Shown here: positions 20,841-27,103 of the stretch, one piece after another | Position numbering within the stretch: the first letter of the stretch is position 1 | Layout: every line of letters starts with the position of its first letter | Virus record (IMG/VR): IMGVR_UViG_3300049491_001022 | Location: 1-27,103 of that record | Reading direction: 5' to 3' (one strand) | Source of the DNA: a virus | DNA length: 27,103 bases | The notes under the pieces: generated by a model | The model's database searches: none | What the model was told of the DNA's origin: nothing | Seen by the model: the letters and a program-made list of their open reading frames with translations, nothing else | Translations under genes and position numbers: made by a program

Positions 20841-22136
20841 ATGGTTGCCGAACTTGTGATCCCCGAAACACGCCGTCTCGCAACGTTCAGGACGGTGGAC
20901 GCCATCGAGCCAATCGAAGGGGCCGACGCCATCGAGCTTGCTGTGCTCGGTGGGTGGAAGGTGGTATGCAAGAAGGGCGACTTTAACGTAGGTGACCCGT
21001 GCATCTATCTGGAATGCGACGCGTTTCTGCCAGACGGCGTGCCGGCCTGGCAGTTCCTGATCGACAAGTCGCCACGCATGATGAACGGCGTCAAGGGGCA
21101 CCGCCTGCGCACGATCAAGCTCCGCGGCCAGATCAGCCAAGGCCTGATCCTGAAGACCAGCGATCACCCAGCGACGAAGCTCGTGCTGGCTCTCGACGAA
21201 GCCGCGGCGGCCAGTGTCGAGGGCTGCACGCCCGAGCAGATCGAGGAAGCGACGTACCTGCGCAAGGGCATGGACGAGCACAGCCTCGACCCGCGCGATC
21301 TGAACCTGAACAAGTTGCTGGGCATCGTGAAGTGGGACCCGCCGATGTCGGCCCAACTCGCTGGCATGGCTGAAGGCCTGTTCCCGTCGTTCATTCGCAA
21401 GACCGACCAGGAGCGTGCCCAGAATCTGAAGGAAGAGATCTTCGGCTTCGACGACCTCGTCATTCCGGCGAACCCCGACCTGAACCGGCCGGAGATCATC
21501 CGCCCGGCCAAGGGCGACCGGAACGCGAAGTACGAGATCACGATGAAGCTCGACGGCTCGAGTGGCACGTACTTCGTGCGCAGCAAGTTCAGCGAGCCGA
21601 TCGGGGTCGATGGCGTGCGACTGGATCCGCCAGAAGTCGGTGTGTGCTCGCGGAACCTCGAGCTCAAGATCAACGAGGCGAACGCTGAGAACACGTTCGT
21701 CAAGGTGGGTCGCGAGACTGGGCTGTTCAAGGCGCTCGAGCAATACTACGAGTCGACTGGGCAGGCGATCGCGGTGCAAGGCGAGGTCATGGGGCCAGCG
21801 ATCCAGGGGAACCGCGAAGAGCTCAAGACACACGAGTTCTACGTGTTCGACATCTTCGACATCGGCGCACACGCGTACCTGTCGCCAAGCCAACGCGCGG
21901 CGGCTCTCGGATGGCTTGCTGGGTACGGCGCCAAGATCAAGCACGTGCCGATCATCGCTCACGAGGCGAACCTGCACGACACGCTCGGCATCGCGACCAT
22001 GGACCAGCTGATCAAGTTCGCTGAAGGGCCGAGCATCAAGCACCCGATCCGCGAGGGCCTGGTGTTCAAGCGGCTCGACGGGCAGTTCACGTTCAAGGTC
22101 ATCTCGAACAAGTACCTCGAGAAAGAGAAGGACTGA
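20841..22136 (+). CDS. RNA ligase of the DRB0094/Rnl5 type
   Basis: A 431-residue ATP-dependent ligase. The N-terminal OB-like domain (LATFRTVDAIEPIEGADAI, then GGWKVVCKKG) is typical of the Deinococcus DRB0094 RNA ligase group. The nucleotidyl-transfer lysine is Lys236 in KLDGSS (motif I). VQGEVMGP, FYVFDIFDI, EGLVFKRL and FKVISNKYL give the later motifs. It probably seals RNA nicks, possibly restoring RNAs cut by host defences. The start follows GAGAGA. An antisense endonuclease lies just upstream and may have displaced the original promoter. Confidence 0.87.
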   Translation: MVAELVIPETRRLATFRTVDAIEPIEGADAIELAVLGGWKVVCKKGDFNVGDPCIYLECDAFLPDGVPAWQFLIDKSPRMMNGVKGHRLRTIKLRGQISQGLILKTSDHPATKLVLALDEAAAASVEGCTPEQIEEATYLRKGMDEHSLDPRDLNLNKLLGIVKWDPPMSAQLAGMAEGLFPSFIRKTDQERAQNLKEEIFGFDDLVIPANPDLNRPEIIRPAKGDRNAKYEITMKLDGSSGTYFVRSKFSEPIGVDGVRLDPPEVGVCSRNLELKINEANAENTFVKVGRETGLFKALEQYYESTGQAIAVQGEVMGPAIQGNREELKTHEFYVFDIFDIGAHAYLSPSQRAAALGWLAGYGAKIKHVPIIAHEANLHDTLGIATMDQLIKFAEGPSIKHPIREGLVFKRLDGQFTFKVISNKYLEKEKD

Positions 22137-22421
22137 GTGAAGCTGAACGCCCGTCAGATCGGCGAGTTCGAGTGCCGTGACTTTCTGGGTGACGAAACCT
22201 GGCGACGCTGGAAGACCGAGTACGACAACTGCATGGCCTTCCGCAAGACGATCAGGGGCAAGCCAACCGAAGAGCAACTCGTGATGATCAAGGCGAACGC
22301 CGAGTTCATCGAGTTCTACGGGTCGGTGTTGTTCCACTCGGTCATGCTCTCGAAGAACAACCTGTGCGCGTGCACCCGCTGCGGGCAGCGTCGAACGCCG
22401 AGGTTACAAGTTACAGAGTGA
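22137..22421 (+). CDS. Small protein with C-terminal Cys motif
   Basis: A 94-residue protein starting at GTG directly after the RNA ligase stop, with AAGGA upstream. It is mostly helical, with WRRWKTEYDNCMAFRK and KANAEFIEFYGSVLF. It ends in CACTRCGQ, a possible zinc knuckle. Co-transcription with the ligase suggests a partner in RNA repair, by position only. Confidence 0.68.
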   Translation: MKLNARQIGEFECRDFLGDETWRRWKTEYDNCMAFRKTIRGKPTEEQLVMIKANAEFIEFYGSVLFHSVMLSKNNLCACTRCGQRRTPRLQVTE

Positions 22422-22441
22422 CGCTCGGGATAGCGTACAAT
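22403..22441 (+). promoter_or_regulatory. Promoter with GTTACA repeat and TCGGGA
   Basis: Two direct copies of GTTACA (22403-22408 and 22410-22415) lie upstream. TGACGCTCGGGA ends at 22430, five bases before TACAAT (22436-22441); the promoter at 17963 has TGACACTCGGGA at nearly the same place. ACGCT/AGCGT can pair around it. GTTACA to -10 spacing is 20 bases at both. Confidence 0.6.
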
Positions 22442-22467
22442 TCACCATCGCATCCTGAAAGACACCA

Positions 22468-22686
22468 ATGACCTGGCTTGCAACTGTTCAAAACGACCGC
22501 CCCGATGATGCCAAGCGGGTCAAGCTCCTCGCCAAGCGCGACAAGCTGGTCGCCGAAGCGGTGGCCCTGAAGGCCTCGCCCTGCGGCAAGTCCCAAGCCG
22601 CGATCAACGGTCGCCAAGAGGACCTGCTCGCGATCATGAAGAAGATCAAGAACATCGACGAGAACCTCGGCCGGAGCTTCGCATGA
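22468..22686 (+). CDS. Small helical protein, 72 residues
   Basis: The first gene after the 22436 promoter, with a weak GAAAGA ribosome site. It is a charged, all-helical protein likely to form a coiled-coil hairpin (DDAKRVKLLAKRDKLVAEAVALK and LLAIMKKIKNIDENLG around a GKSQAAINGR turn). ATGA overlap with the next gene. The function is unknown. Confidence 0.66.
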   Translation: MTWLATVQNDRPDDAKRVKLLAKRDKLVAEAVALKASPCGKSQAAINGRQEDLLAIMKKIKNIDENLGRSFA

Positions 22687-22907
22687 ACTTCCTCCAAGCC
22701 ATGGCAGTCGAAGATCGCGCCCGCCCCGCTCAAGTGACGCACACCGGCCGGCGCCAGCACACCGCGCTGTACGCCGTGCTCGACGCTCTCAAGGAAGAGA
22801 TCGCGAACGGCGCTGAGTTCCCCGACGCCGTGTGGAAAATCTCTCAGGAGTTCGGCGTCACGAGCGACGCGCTCGAGGTGATGTACGACGAATCCTTCGA
22901 GGACTGA
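22683..22907 (+). CDS. Small protein, 74 residues, possible helix-turn-helix
   Basis: An acidic C-terminal half contains VWKISQEFGVTSDALEVMY, whose helix-Gly-helix spacing recalls a helix-turn-helix, though the overall charge is negative. CGGAG precedes the ATG. It overlaps the upstream stop. It may be a small regulator; the evidence is slight. Confidence 0.6.
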   Translation: MNFLQAMAVEDRARPAQVTHTGRRQHTALYAVLDALKEEIANGAEFPDAVWKISQEFGVTSDALEVMYDESFED

Positions 22908-22909
22908 TC

Positions 22910-23251
22910 ATGAACACTTCCCTCTTCCAGATCGCTGAAGACGTCCTGTACGTGTCGGCCACCGGCCACACCCTCCGCCGTGAAGAAGGCACCTCGCCGA
23001 ATGGCAACCCATTCGGCATGCGTTGGGTGCTGCGCGATCCCAAGGGTCAGTTCATCGGCGTCGACCAGTACCGTTACGACCTCGCACCGCGGTACGGCTT
23101 CGAGATCACGGACAAGCCGTTCCAGAAGTCGAACGTGTTCTCGCTCGCTCGTCGCGCGTCAGACGCCATCGAGGCGGCCACCAAGGTCGAGCACCTGCGT
23201 CAGAACGCGGTGTTGGACGCGGCCGCCGAGATCGAGGGCTTCACCGCCTAA
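22910..23251 (+). CDS. Unknown soluble protein, 113 residues
   Basis: GAGGA precedes the ATG. The N-terminal half is beta-rich (VLYVSATGHTLRREEG, MRWVLRDPKGQFIGVDQYRYDL) and the C-terminal half is an Ala-rich helix (RRASDAIEAATKVEHLRQ). No motif is recognised. It ends 31 bases before a lipoprotein gene. Confidence 0.7.
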   Translation: MNTSLFQIAEDVLYVSATGHTLRREEGTSPNGNPFGMRWVLRDPKGQFIGVDQYRYDLAPRYGFEITDKPFQKSNVFSLARRASDAIEAATKVEHLRQNAVLDAAAEIEGFTA

Positions 23252-23282
23252 CCCGAACCCTGCCACCGAGGTAGAATCCACC

Positions 23283-23522
23283 ATGCGCGCCAAATTCCTG
23301 TTCGTCATCGTCATGCCATTCACCGTTGCGACCATCGCGGCGTGCGGTGGCGACGCCGATCCCAAGCTGAAGATCGGCTCCAAGGTCGAGACCCGTGCCG
23401 TGCCGCAAGTCGCCGAGTTCTGCTACGACGGCGTGGTGTACCTCATCGTGGACCGTGGTGTCACGGCCAAGATCAACAAGGACCGCCAGGGCGCATTCTC
23501 AACGTACGTGAACTGCCAATGA
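23283..23522 (+). CDS. Small lipoprotein, 79 residues
   Basis: The N-terminus MRAKFLFVIVMPFTVATIAAC is a lipoprotein signal. The lipobox IAAC places Cys21 at the cleavage site, so the mature form of about 59 residues is lipid-anchored. Gly-Gly-Asp follow. The mature part has two further Cys (FCYDG and the last-but-one residue), able to pair in the periplasm. TAGAAT lies five bases before the ATG, but GAGG is also there, so it is uncertain whether this is a promoter. ATGA overlap with the next gene. Small phage lipoproteins often block superinfection or act as spanins; neither is shown. Confidence 0.75.
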   Translation: MRAKFLFVIVMPFTVATIAACGGDADPKLKIGSKVETRAVPQVAEFCYDGVVYLIVDRGVTAKINKDRQGAFSTYVNCQ

Positions 23523-23857
23523 ACCTCACCTCCCGCCCCCATCGAAACGAGCTGACGCTCGCCCAACATGTCTTCGTCGACGCGATCCGCCAGCGCATGG
23601 CGGAGGAGCTTCACGAGTGGCTGCCGGCCGTCGAGAAGAACGAGATCGCGATGATGCGCAAGCTCGACTTGATCGACCTGCACAGCACCCTCGGCCGTGA
23701 CATTCGGAACGAGTACGAGCTGCACATGCCCGAGCACGATGTCACGCGCATCTGGATCGCCGCCGGCCCGTGCAAGGCTGGTGAGTGCGATGAGCACCCG
23801 TGCCACCCCGACAACTTCAGCATGTCGGTCATCGAGCGCCTCAAGGAGCTGTTGTGA
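23519..23857 (+). CDS. Unknown soluble protein with Cys/His C-terminal motif
   Basis: A 112-residue protein, start overlapping the lipoprotein stop. The first half is helical (FVDAIRQRMAEELHEWL). A segment TRIWIAAGPCKAGECDEHPCHPDNF carries three Cys and two His that could hold zinc. It overlaps the next gene as GTGA. The gene lies in the operon leading to the TPM-like protein. No family is named. Confidence 0.7.
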   Translation: MNLTSRPHRNELTLAQHVFVDAIRQRMAEELHEWLPAVEKNEIAMMRKLDLIDLHSTLGRDIRNEYELHMPEHDVTRIWIAAGPCKAGECDEHPCHPDNFSMSVIERLKELL

Positions 23858-24963
23858 ACACCACCCTGATCTTGATGTTCGCGATCCCGCTGCTCGGCGC
23901 CGTCGCGGCCTGGTACCTGAACCGCAAGGAACTGCCGTGGTTCGCTGGCCCGCTGTTCGCGCTTCCTGGCATGACCCTCATCGGCATCGTGTTCGCGTGC
24001 TCGTACGGCGCCGCGGTCAGCGACACCGAGATCTGGAACGGTCAGATCACGAGCAAGAACCGAGTTCACGGCACGTACGAGCAATCGTACGAGTGCCGCT
24101 GCCACACCGAGTACAGTGGATCTGGCAAGGACCGTACCTCTCGTCGAGTCTGTGACACGTGCTACGAGACGCACTACACCGTGAAGTGGAGCTGCCAGAG
24201 CACGGTCGGCGGCATCGGCATCGACAGTCGCGACAGCACCTGGCAGTCGGTGTACAACACGCCCGACCCGGCTCGGTACAGCTCGATCGCGGTCGGCGAC
24301 CCGGCCTCGCGCTCACACACGTACACGAACTACGTGCAAGCGGTTCCTGAGAGCCTGTTCAACGCCTCGCCCAAGAACCTTGGCGCCAAGTTCGCCGGGC
24401 TGCTGCCACCGTACCCCGACCAGGTGTACGACCTGTACCGCATCGACCGCTTCTTGACCCCAGGCTTCGCCTTCACCGACGTCGCGGCCTGGAACAACGA
24501 CATCAGCTTGCTGCTCCGCGAGCTTGGCCCGAAGAAGCAGGTGAACTTGATCGTGGTGGTTGCCAAGACCGCTGATGCGTCGTACCAGTACGCCTTGCGC
24601 GACCACTGGGAAGGCGTGAACAAGAACGACGTGGTGCTGGTGATCGGCTCGACCGACGGGCAGCACATGGAGTTCGTGTCCGTGCTGAGCTGGACGAAGA
24701 ACGAGCTCTTCAAGGTCGAGCTGGCCGACGGAGTGCGCGACGTGAAGGTCATCGATCGCACCAAGATCCTGCCGTTGGTCGCCGCTCAGATCGCGAAGAA
24801 CTTCGAGCGTCGGCACATGGCTGAGTTTGAGTACCTGAAGGGTCAGATTGATCCACCCGCCTGGCTGATCTGGCTGACCGTTGTGTTGCTTGTTGCCGGG
24901 TACGGCGGAGGCGCCCTGTACCTCAACCGTGTCGCCGCAGGTACGTTCAGGGGCCGCAGATGA
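23854..24963 (+). CDS. Membrane protein with TPM-like domain
   Basis: A 369-residue protein starting at GTG after AAGGAG. Two spans at about residues 4-20 and 32-50 and one at about 341-362 bracket a large external part. Cys81, Cys83, Cys100 and Cys103 form a possible metal or disulfide cluster. Residues about 225-330 contain VNLIVVVAKT..., NDVVLVIGS and a helical end. This matches the pattern of TPM (YgcG/Psb32) domains, in which a strand pair and a G-x-x-x-VLLV segment recur. TPM proteins are often encoded beside LemA in bacteria, and a LemA-like gene follows here. The TPM call is by pattern and moderately sure. Confidence 0.68.
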   Translation: MNTTLILMFAIPLLGAVAAWYLNRKELPWFAGPLFALPGMTLIGIVFACSYGAAVSDTEIWNGQITSKNRVHGTYEQSYECRCHTEYSGSGKDRTSRRVCDTCYETHYTVKWSCQSTVGGIGIDSRDSTWQSVYNTPDPARYSSIAVGDPASRSHTYTNYVQAVPESLFNASPKNLGAKFAGLLPPYPDQVYDLYRIDRFLTPGFAFTDVAAWNNDISLLLRELGPKKQVNLIVVVAKTADASYQYALRDHWEGVNKNDVVLVIGSTDGQHMEFVSVLSWTKNELFKVELADGVRDVKVIDRTKILPLVAAQIAKNFERRHMAEFEYLKGQIDPPAWLIWLTVVLLVAGYGGGALYLNRVAAGTFRGRR

Positions 24964-25124
24964 AGAAGACGAAGCTGCACCTTATGACCGTGGCCGACAT
25001 CCAGATCCTGGCGGCCACGCTGGCCAAGAAGAACAAGACCACGCTTGACGTCGAGCTCCATCACCAAGCCATCATTCGTGGCTTCACGAGCTGGGCTGAC
25101 TTGCTGCACTGGCGATCATCCTGA
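24960..25124 (+). CDS. Small protein, 54 residues
   Basis: The start overlaps the TPM-like gene's stop (ATGA), with AGGGG upstream. The peptide is basic and helical, with LMTVADIQILAATLAKKNK and an aromatic end GFTSWADLLHW. It ends just before a dyad and a promoter. The function is unknown; packing supports it as a gene. Confidence 0.6.
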   Translation: MKKTKLHLMTVADIQILAATLAKKNKTTLDVELHHQAIIRGFTSWADLLHWRSS

Positions 25125-25128
25125 AATC

Positions 25129-25163
25129 ATTGGTGTCAGCGGGTCACCAATCGACCGTACAAT
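25129..25163 (+). promoter_or_regulatory. Promoter and dyad before the LemA-like gene
   Basis: ATTGGTG (25129-25135) and CACCAAT (25145-25151) form a perfect seven-bp inverted repeat with a nine-base loop. TACAAT (25158-25163) follows six bases later. The dyad covers the -35 region, so it may be an operator, or a terminator for the gene before. GGAG precedes ATG 25201. Confidence 0.55.
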
Positions 25164-25200
25164 CCACCTGCAAGTCCATCATCAACCTGGAGTTCTGAAC

Positions 25201-25782
25201 ATGCACAAGTCTCAACGTGGCGCCATGAGCGTCGGCCTCATCGGTACCCTCGTCGCGGTGGGCCTCGCCCTCGTGATCATCGTTCCCTCGTACATCAGCG
25301 CGGCGAACTACGGCAATCGCACGGAGCAGGCGCTGCTCACGAAGGTCGAGAACAACCAGAACATCTACGCCAACGGCACGCAGAAGATCGTCGAGATCGC
25401 TCAGGTGCCGGCCATGTACGTCGCCGACATCACCAAGGTGACGCAAGCCGCGATCGGCGGCCGGTACGGCGCGAACGGCTCGCAGGCCGTGTTCCAGATG
25501 CTGCGCGAGCAGAACCCGCAGCTCGACGCCAAGATGTACACCAAGATCCAGCAGGTGATCGAGGCCTTCCGCGACGAGTTCAAGAACAACCAGACCTCGA
25601 TGCTGGACATGCGGAACTCGTACAAGACGGCCCTTGGGAACGTGTGGGAAGGCTTCTGGCTCGCCCGTGCCGGGTACCCGAAGACCGACCTGAAGCAGTT
25701 TGACATCGTGACGACCGACAAGGCCGCCGAGACCTTCAAGACGCACCGCGACACCGGCATCCAGCTGCGCCCGGCGAACTAA
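25201..25782 (+). CDS. LemA-family protein
   Basis: A 193-residue protein with one N-terminal span (about residues 10-33) and a helical body typical of LemA: VENNQNIYANGTQKIVE, then AMYVADITKVTQAAI and a later helix IQQVIEAFRDEFKNNQ. LemA proteins are membrane-anchored helical bundles of poorly known function that occur beside TPM and PspA-like genes. It has its own promoter and a GGAG site. The motif IVTT near the end is also usual in phage and bacterial relatives. It opens a three-gene unit with two coiled-coil proteins. Confidence 0.78.
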   Translation: MHKSQRGAMSVGLIGTLVAVGLALVIIVPSYISAANYGNRTEQALLTKVENNQNIYANGTQKIVEIAQVPAMYVADITKVTQAAIGGRYGANGSQAVFQMLREQNPQLDAKMYTKIQQVIEAFRDEFKNNQTSMLDMRNSYKTALGNVWEGFWLARAGYPKTDLKQFDIVTTDKAAETFKTHRDTGIQLRPAN

Positions 25783-25812
25783 ACGCCAACCCCTAACTTC
25801 AAGGACCCGATC

Positions 25813-26460
25813 ATGGCATGGCTCGACACCCTCAAGGGACTCGTCGTCGAAGACGACAAGCCCACCGTCGCTCAGACGCCCGCGCAAGTTGGCGCCAAGC
25901 CCCTCGCCTCTGGCGCACCGGTTTCGTACGCACAGCAGGACAACGAGTTCGTTCCTGCGCTGCGGAACGCGATCAAGCAACGGCCGACCGCCTTCACCGC
26001 GTTGCTCGCGAACGCTGACAAGCTCTCCTCGGTGATTCCCGACCAGAACATGCGCCTCAAGGCCGCGTTCGAGATGGTCAAGGGCGAGGGGCGCGGCATG
26101 AATGAGCTGCTCCAAGCGATCGAGATCCACGCCGGCGACCTGGCCTCACAAGAGCGCCAGTTCGACGCCGCCATGGACAAGCAGAAAACGGTGGCGGTCG
26201 GTGCGATGACGAACGAACTCGCCGGACTCGAACCCAGCTCGGCCAACGCCCGCCAACAGCTCGAGGCCCTTGCTCGACAGGCGCAGGCGCTGAACGAGTT
26301 GATCAGCTCGAACACGACCAAGGCCGGCGAGCTGACCATGAAGATCCAGGCCGAGGAACGCCGATTCGTCGAGGCCAAGCAGCGATTCACCATGGCCCTA
26401 CAAGTTGTGCAAGCCGAGCTGCAAGGCCAGAAGCTGGCAATCTCGTCCACCCTTTCCTGA
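25813..26460 (+). CDS. Soluble coiled-coil protein
   Basis: A 215-residue protein with no membrane span. Residues about 80-215 are continuous helix with heptad-like Leu/Ala spacing. An acidic N-terminus (LVVEDDKPTV) and a Pro/Ala linker come before it. AAGGA precedes the ATG. It lies between LemA-like and PspA-like genes and could bridge them, for example as a cytoplasmic scaffold. No family name is given with confidence; a distant PspA or TelA-like helix is possible. Confidence 0.68.
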   Translation: MAWLDTLKGLVVEDDKPTVAQTPAQVGAKPLASGAPVSYAQQDNEFVPALRNAIKQRPTAFTALLANADKLSSVIPDQNMRLKAAFEMVKGEGRGMNELLQAIEIHAGDLASQERQFDAAMDKQKTVAVGAMTNELAGLEPSSANARQQLEALARQAQALNELISSNTTKAGELTMKIQAEERRFVEAKQRFTMALQVVQAELQGQKLAISSTLS

Positions 26461-26487
26461 ACATCATCAACCACTGGAGCTAGAATC

Positions 26488-27103
26488 ATGGCACTCGCCG
26501 ACGACGTCAAGACCAAGTCCTTCTGGGCACGTCCCGAAGGCACCACGGGCATGATTGCCCTGGCGCTCGGAGGCGTTGGCCTCTGGGTTGCTCTCCCCGC
26601 GCTGCTGGCCTTCACGGCCGGCTTGATCACGCTGCTCGGCCAGACCATCACGGTGGTCATGCTGTGCTTGGTGCTCGCCGCCATCCTGTTCTTGATCACG
26701 AACAAGAAGGTGCAGACCCTCGTCTCGTACATGTTCAAGTCCGTGATGCGCAAGATCACCGGCGTGTTCGTCGAGATCGACCCGATCGGCATCATGAAGT
26801 CGTACATCGAGGACCTTAAGGCCAAGCGCGACACCATGGCCTCCTCCAAGGACAAGCTCCAGGGGCAGATCACGGTGCTCACCCGCCAGATCACGATGAA
26901 TGACCAGCAGTACGAGAAAGCGATGGCGACCGCCAAGTTCGCGAACGACAACGGCAAGGCCGCCGCGTTCCAGGTGAACAGCCGTCAAGCCGGCCGCCTG
27001 CAGAAGCTGAACAAAGAGAGCTTCATTCCGTTGCTCACCCAGATGAAGATGCACCTGCGCGCCCTCGACAAGTACTACGAGGTCACGGGCACCGTGATCG
27101 ACG
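26488..27103 (+). CDS. Membrane-anchored PspA-like coiled-coil protein, cut by the window edge
   Basis: The frame is open from ATG 26488 to the right edge (at least 205 residues, no stop). Two spans occupy about residues 20-44 and 50-71. Then MFKSVMRKITGVFVEIDPIG leads into a long coiled coil (about 105-195, including YIEDLKAKRDTMASSKDKLQ). The order resembles PspA, where a short amphipathic start and a DP turn precede a hairpin coiled coil, but with a membrane anchor added. GGAG lies nine bases before the ATG. With LemA-like and TPM-like neighbours this suggests a membrane-stress module. The PspA link is inferred from layout. Confidence 0.65.
   Translation, partial: MALADDVKTKSFWARPEGTTGMIALALGGVGLWVALPALLAFTAGLITLLGQTITVVMLCLVLAAILFLITNKKVQTLVSYMFKSVMRKITGVFVEIDPIGIMKSYIEDLKAKRDTMASSKDKLQGQITVLTRQITMNDQQYEKAMATAKFANDNGKAAAFQVNSRQAGRLQKLNKESFIPLLTQMKMHLRALDKYYEVTGTVID

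Noticed and set aside
20799-22337. Long minus-strand open frame (about 512 codons) opposite the RNA ligase
   Set aside because: It mirrors the RNA ligase gene, whose motifs are clear. The minus frame is a by-product of G/C-rich third positions and has no motif of its own.
26481-26486. TAGAAT as a promoter for the PspA-like gene
   Set aside because: It lies one base before the ATG, so transcription would start inside the gene. The GGAG just upstream shows this is a normal translation start within the operon.
1-27103. CRISPR arrays, tRNA genes and rRNA
   Set aside because: Gaps between genes are almost all under 80 bases and contain no repeated spacer pattern or cloverleaf. No such feature could be supported.

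Overview
The window looks like part of a large, GC-rich tailed bacteriophage genome of the T4 superfamily, or a jumbo phage near it, that infects a proteobacterium. The evidence is a T4-style two-subunit clamp loader, a T4-type ATP-dependent DNA ligase, an RNA ligase, a GroES-like co-chaperonin, a dCMP deaminase, five homing-type endonucleases and dense operons of small genes. Neighbouring genes are mostly joined by ATGA, GTGA or TGATG overlaps. One small membrane protein (14150-14650) resembles a family of beta- and gammaproteobacterial inner-membrane proteins, which hints at the host group. No structural virion genes, tRNA genes or CRISPR arrays were seen.

Layout. Positions 1-1218 hold the end of an unidentified reading frame running into a dCMP deaminase, then the first half of a miniature DnaE-like (family C) DNA polymerase palm. 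A GIY-YIG endonuclease lies antisense directly behind it (1205-1783). Positions 1767-4135 hold a fragmentary ORF, a small late-type gene, the GroES-like protein, a Cys-rich mini-protein and a large coiled-coil membrane protein. Positions 4167-8175 are a replication operon: a gp44-like clamp-loader ATPase, a small membrane protein, a gp62-like subunit, a zinc-finger protein, a small acidic protein, the second half of the DnaE-like palm (6942-7514), a PD-(D/E)XK nuclease-like protein and a small basic protein. Positions 8212-11794 carry an unknown protein, an antisense HNH endonuclease, a nucleotidyltransferase, a convergent minus-strand conserved gene and another GIY-YIG endonuclease. Positions 11867-14650 hold a SprT-like protease and a run of small membrane proteins. 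Positions 14685-20086 hold DNA ligase, a metallophosphoesterase, a cupin-like protein, an HNH protein and many small ORFs. A fourth antisense endonuclease (20068-20802) precedes an RNA ligase (20841-22136). Positions 22137-27103 hold small genes, a lipoprotein and a cluster of a TPM-like membrane protein, a LemA-like protein, a coiled-coil protein and a PspA-like membrane protein cut by the window edge.

How it may work together. The clamp loader is T4-like but the polymerase pieces are bacterial family C, so the replisome looks chimeric. The polymerase palm is encoded by two genes 5.7 kb apart, with the break just before the catalytic Asp motif. Ligases, the nucleotidyltransferase, the PD-(D/E)XK protein and SprT point to DNA and RNA repair. 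The right-hand cluster resembles bacterial membrane-stress loci.

Regulation. Sigma70-like promoters with a TACAAT -10 precede several operons. Three share TCGGGA 5-6 nt upstream of the -10, and several have GTTACA upstream. Two genes start exactly where transcription should start and may be leaderless. TAAATA elements resembling the T4 late promoter lie before two plus-strand genes and three of the antisense endonucleases. All function names come from reading motifs by eye; no database search was run.
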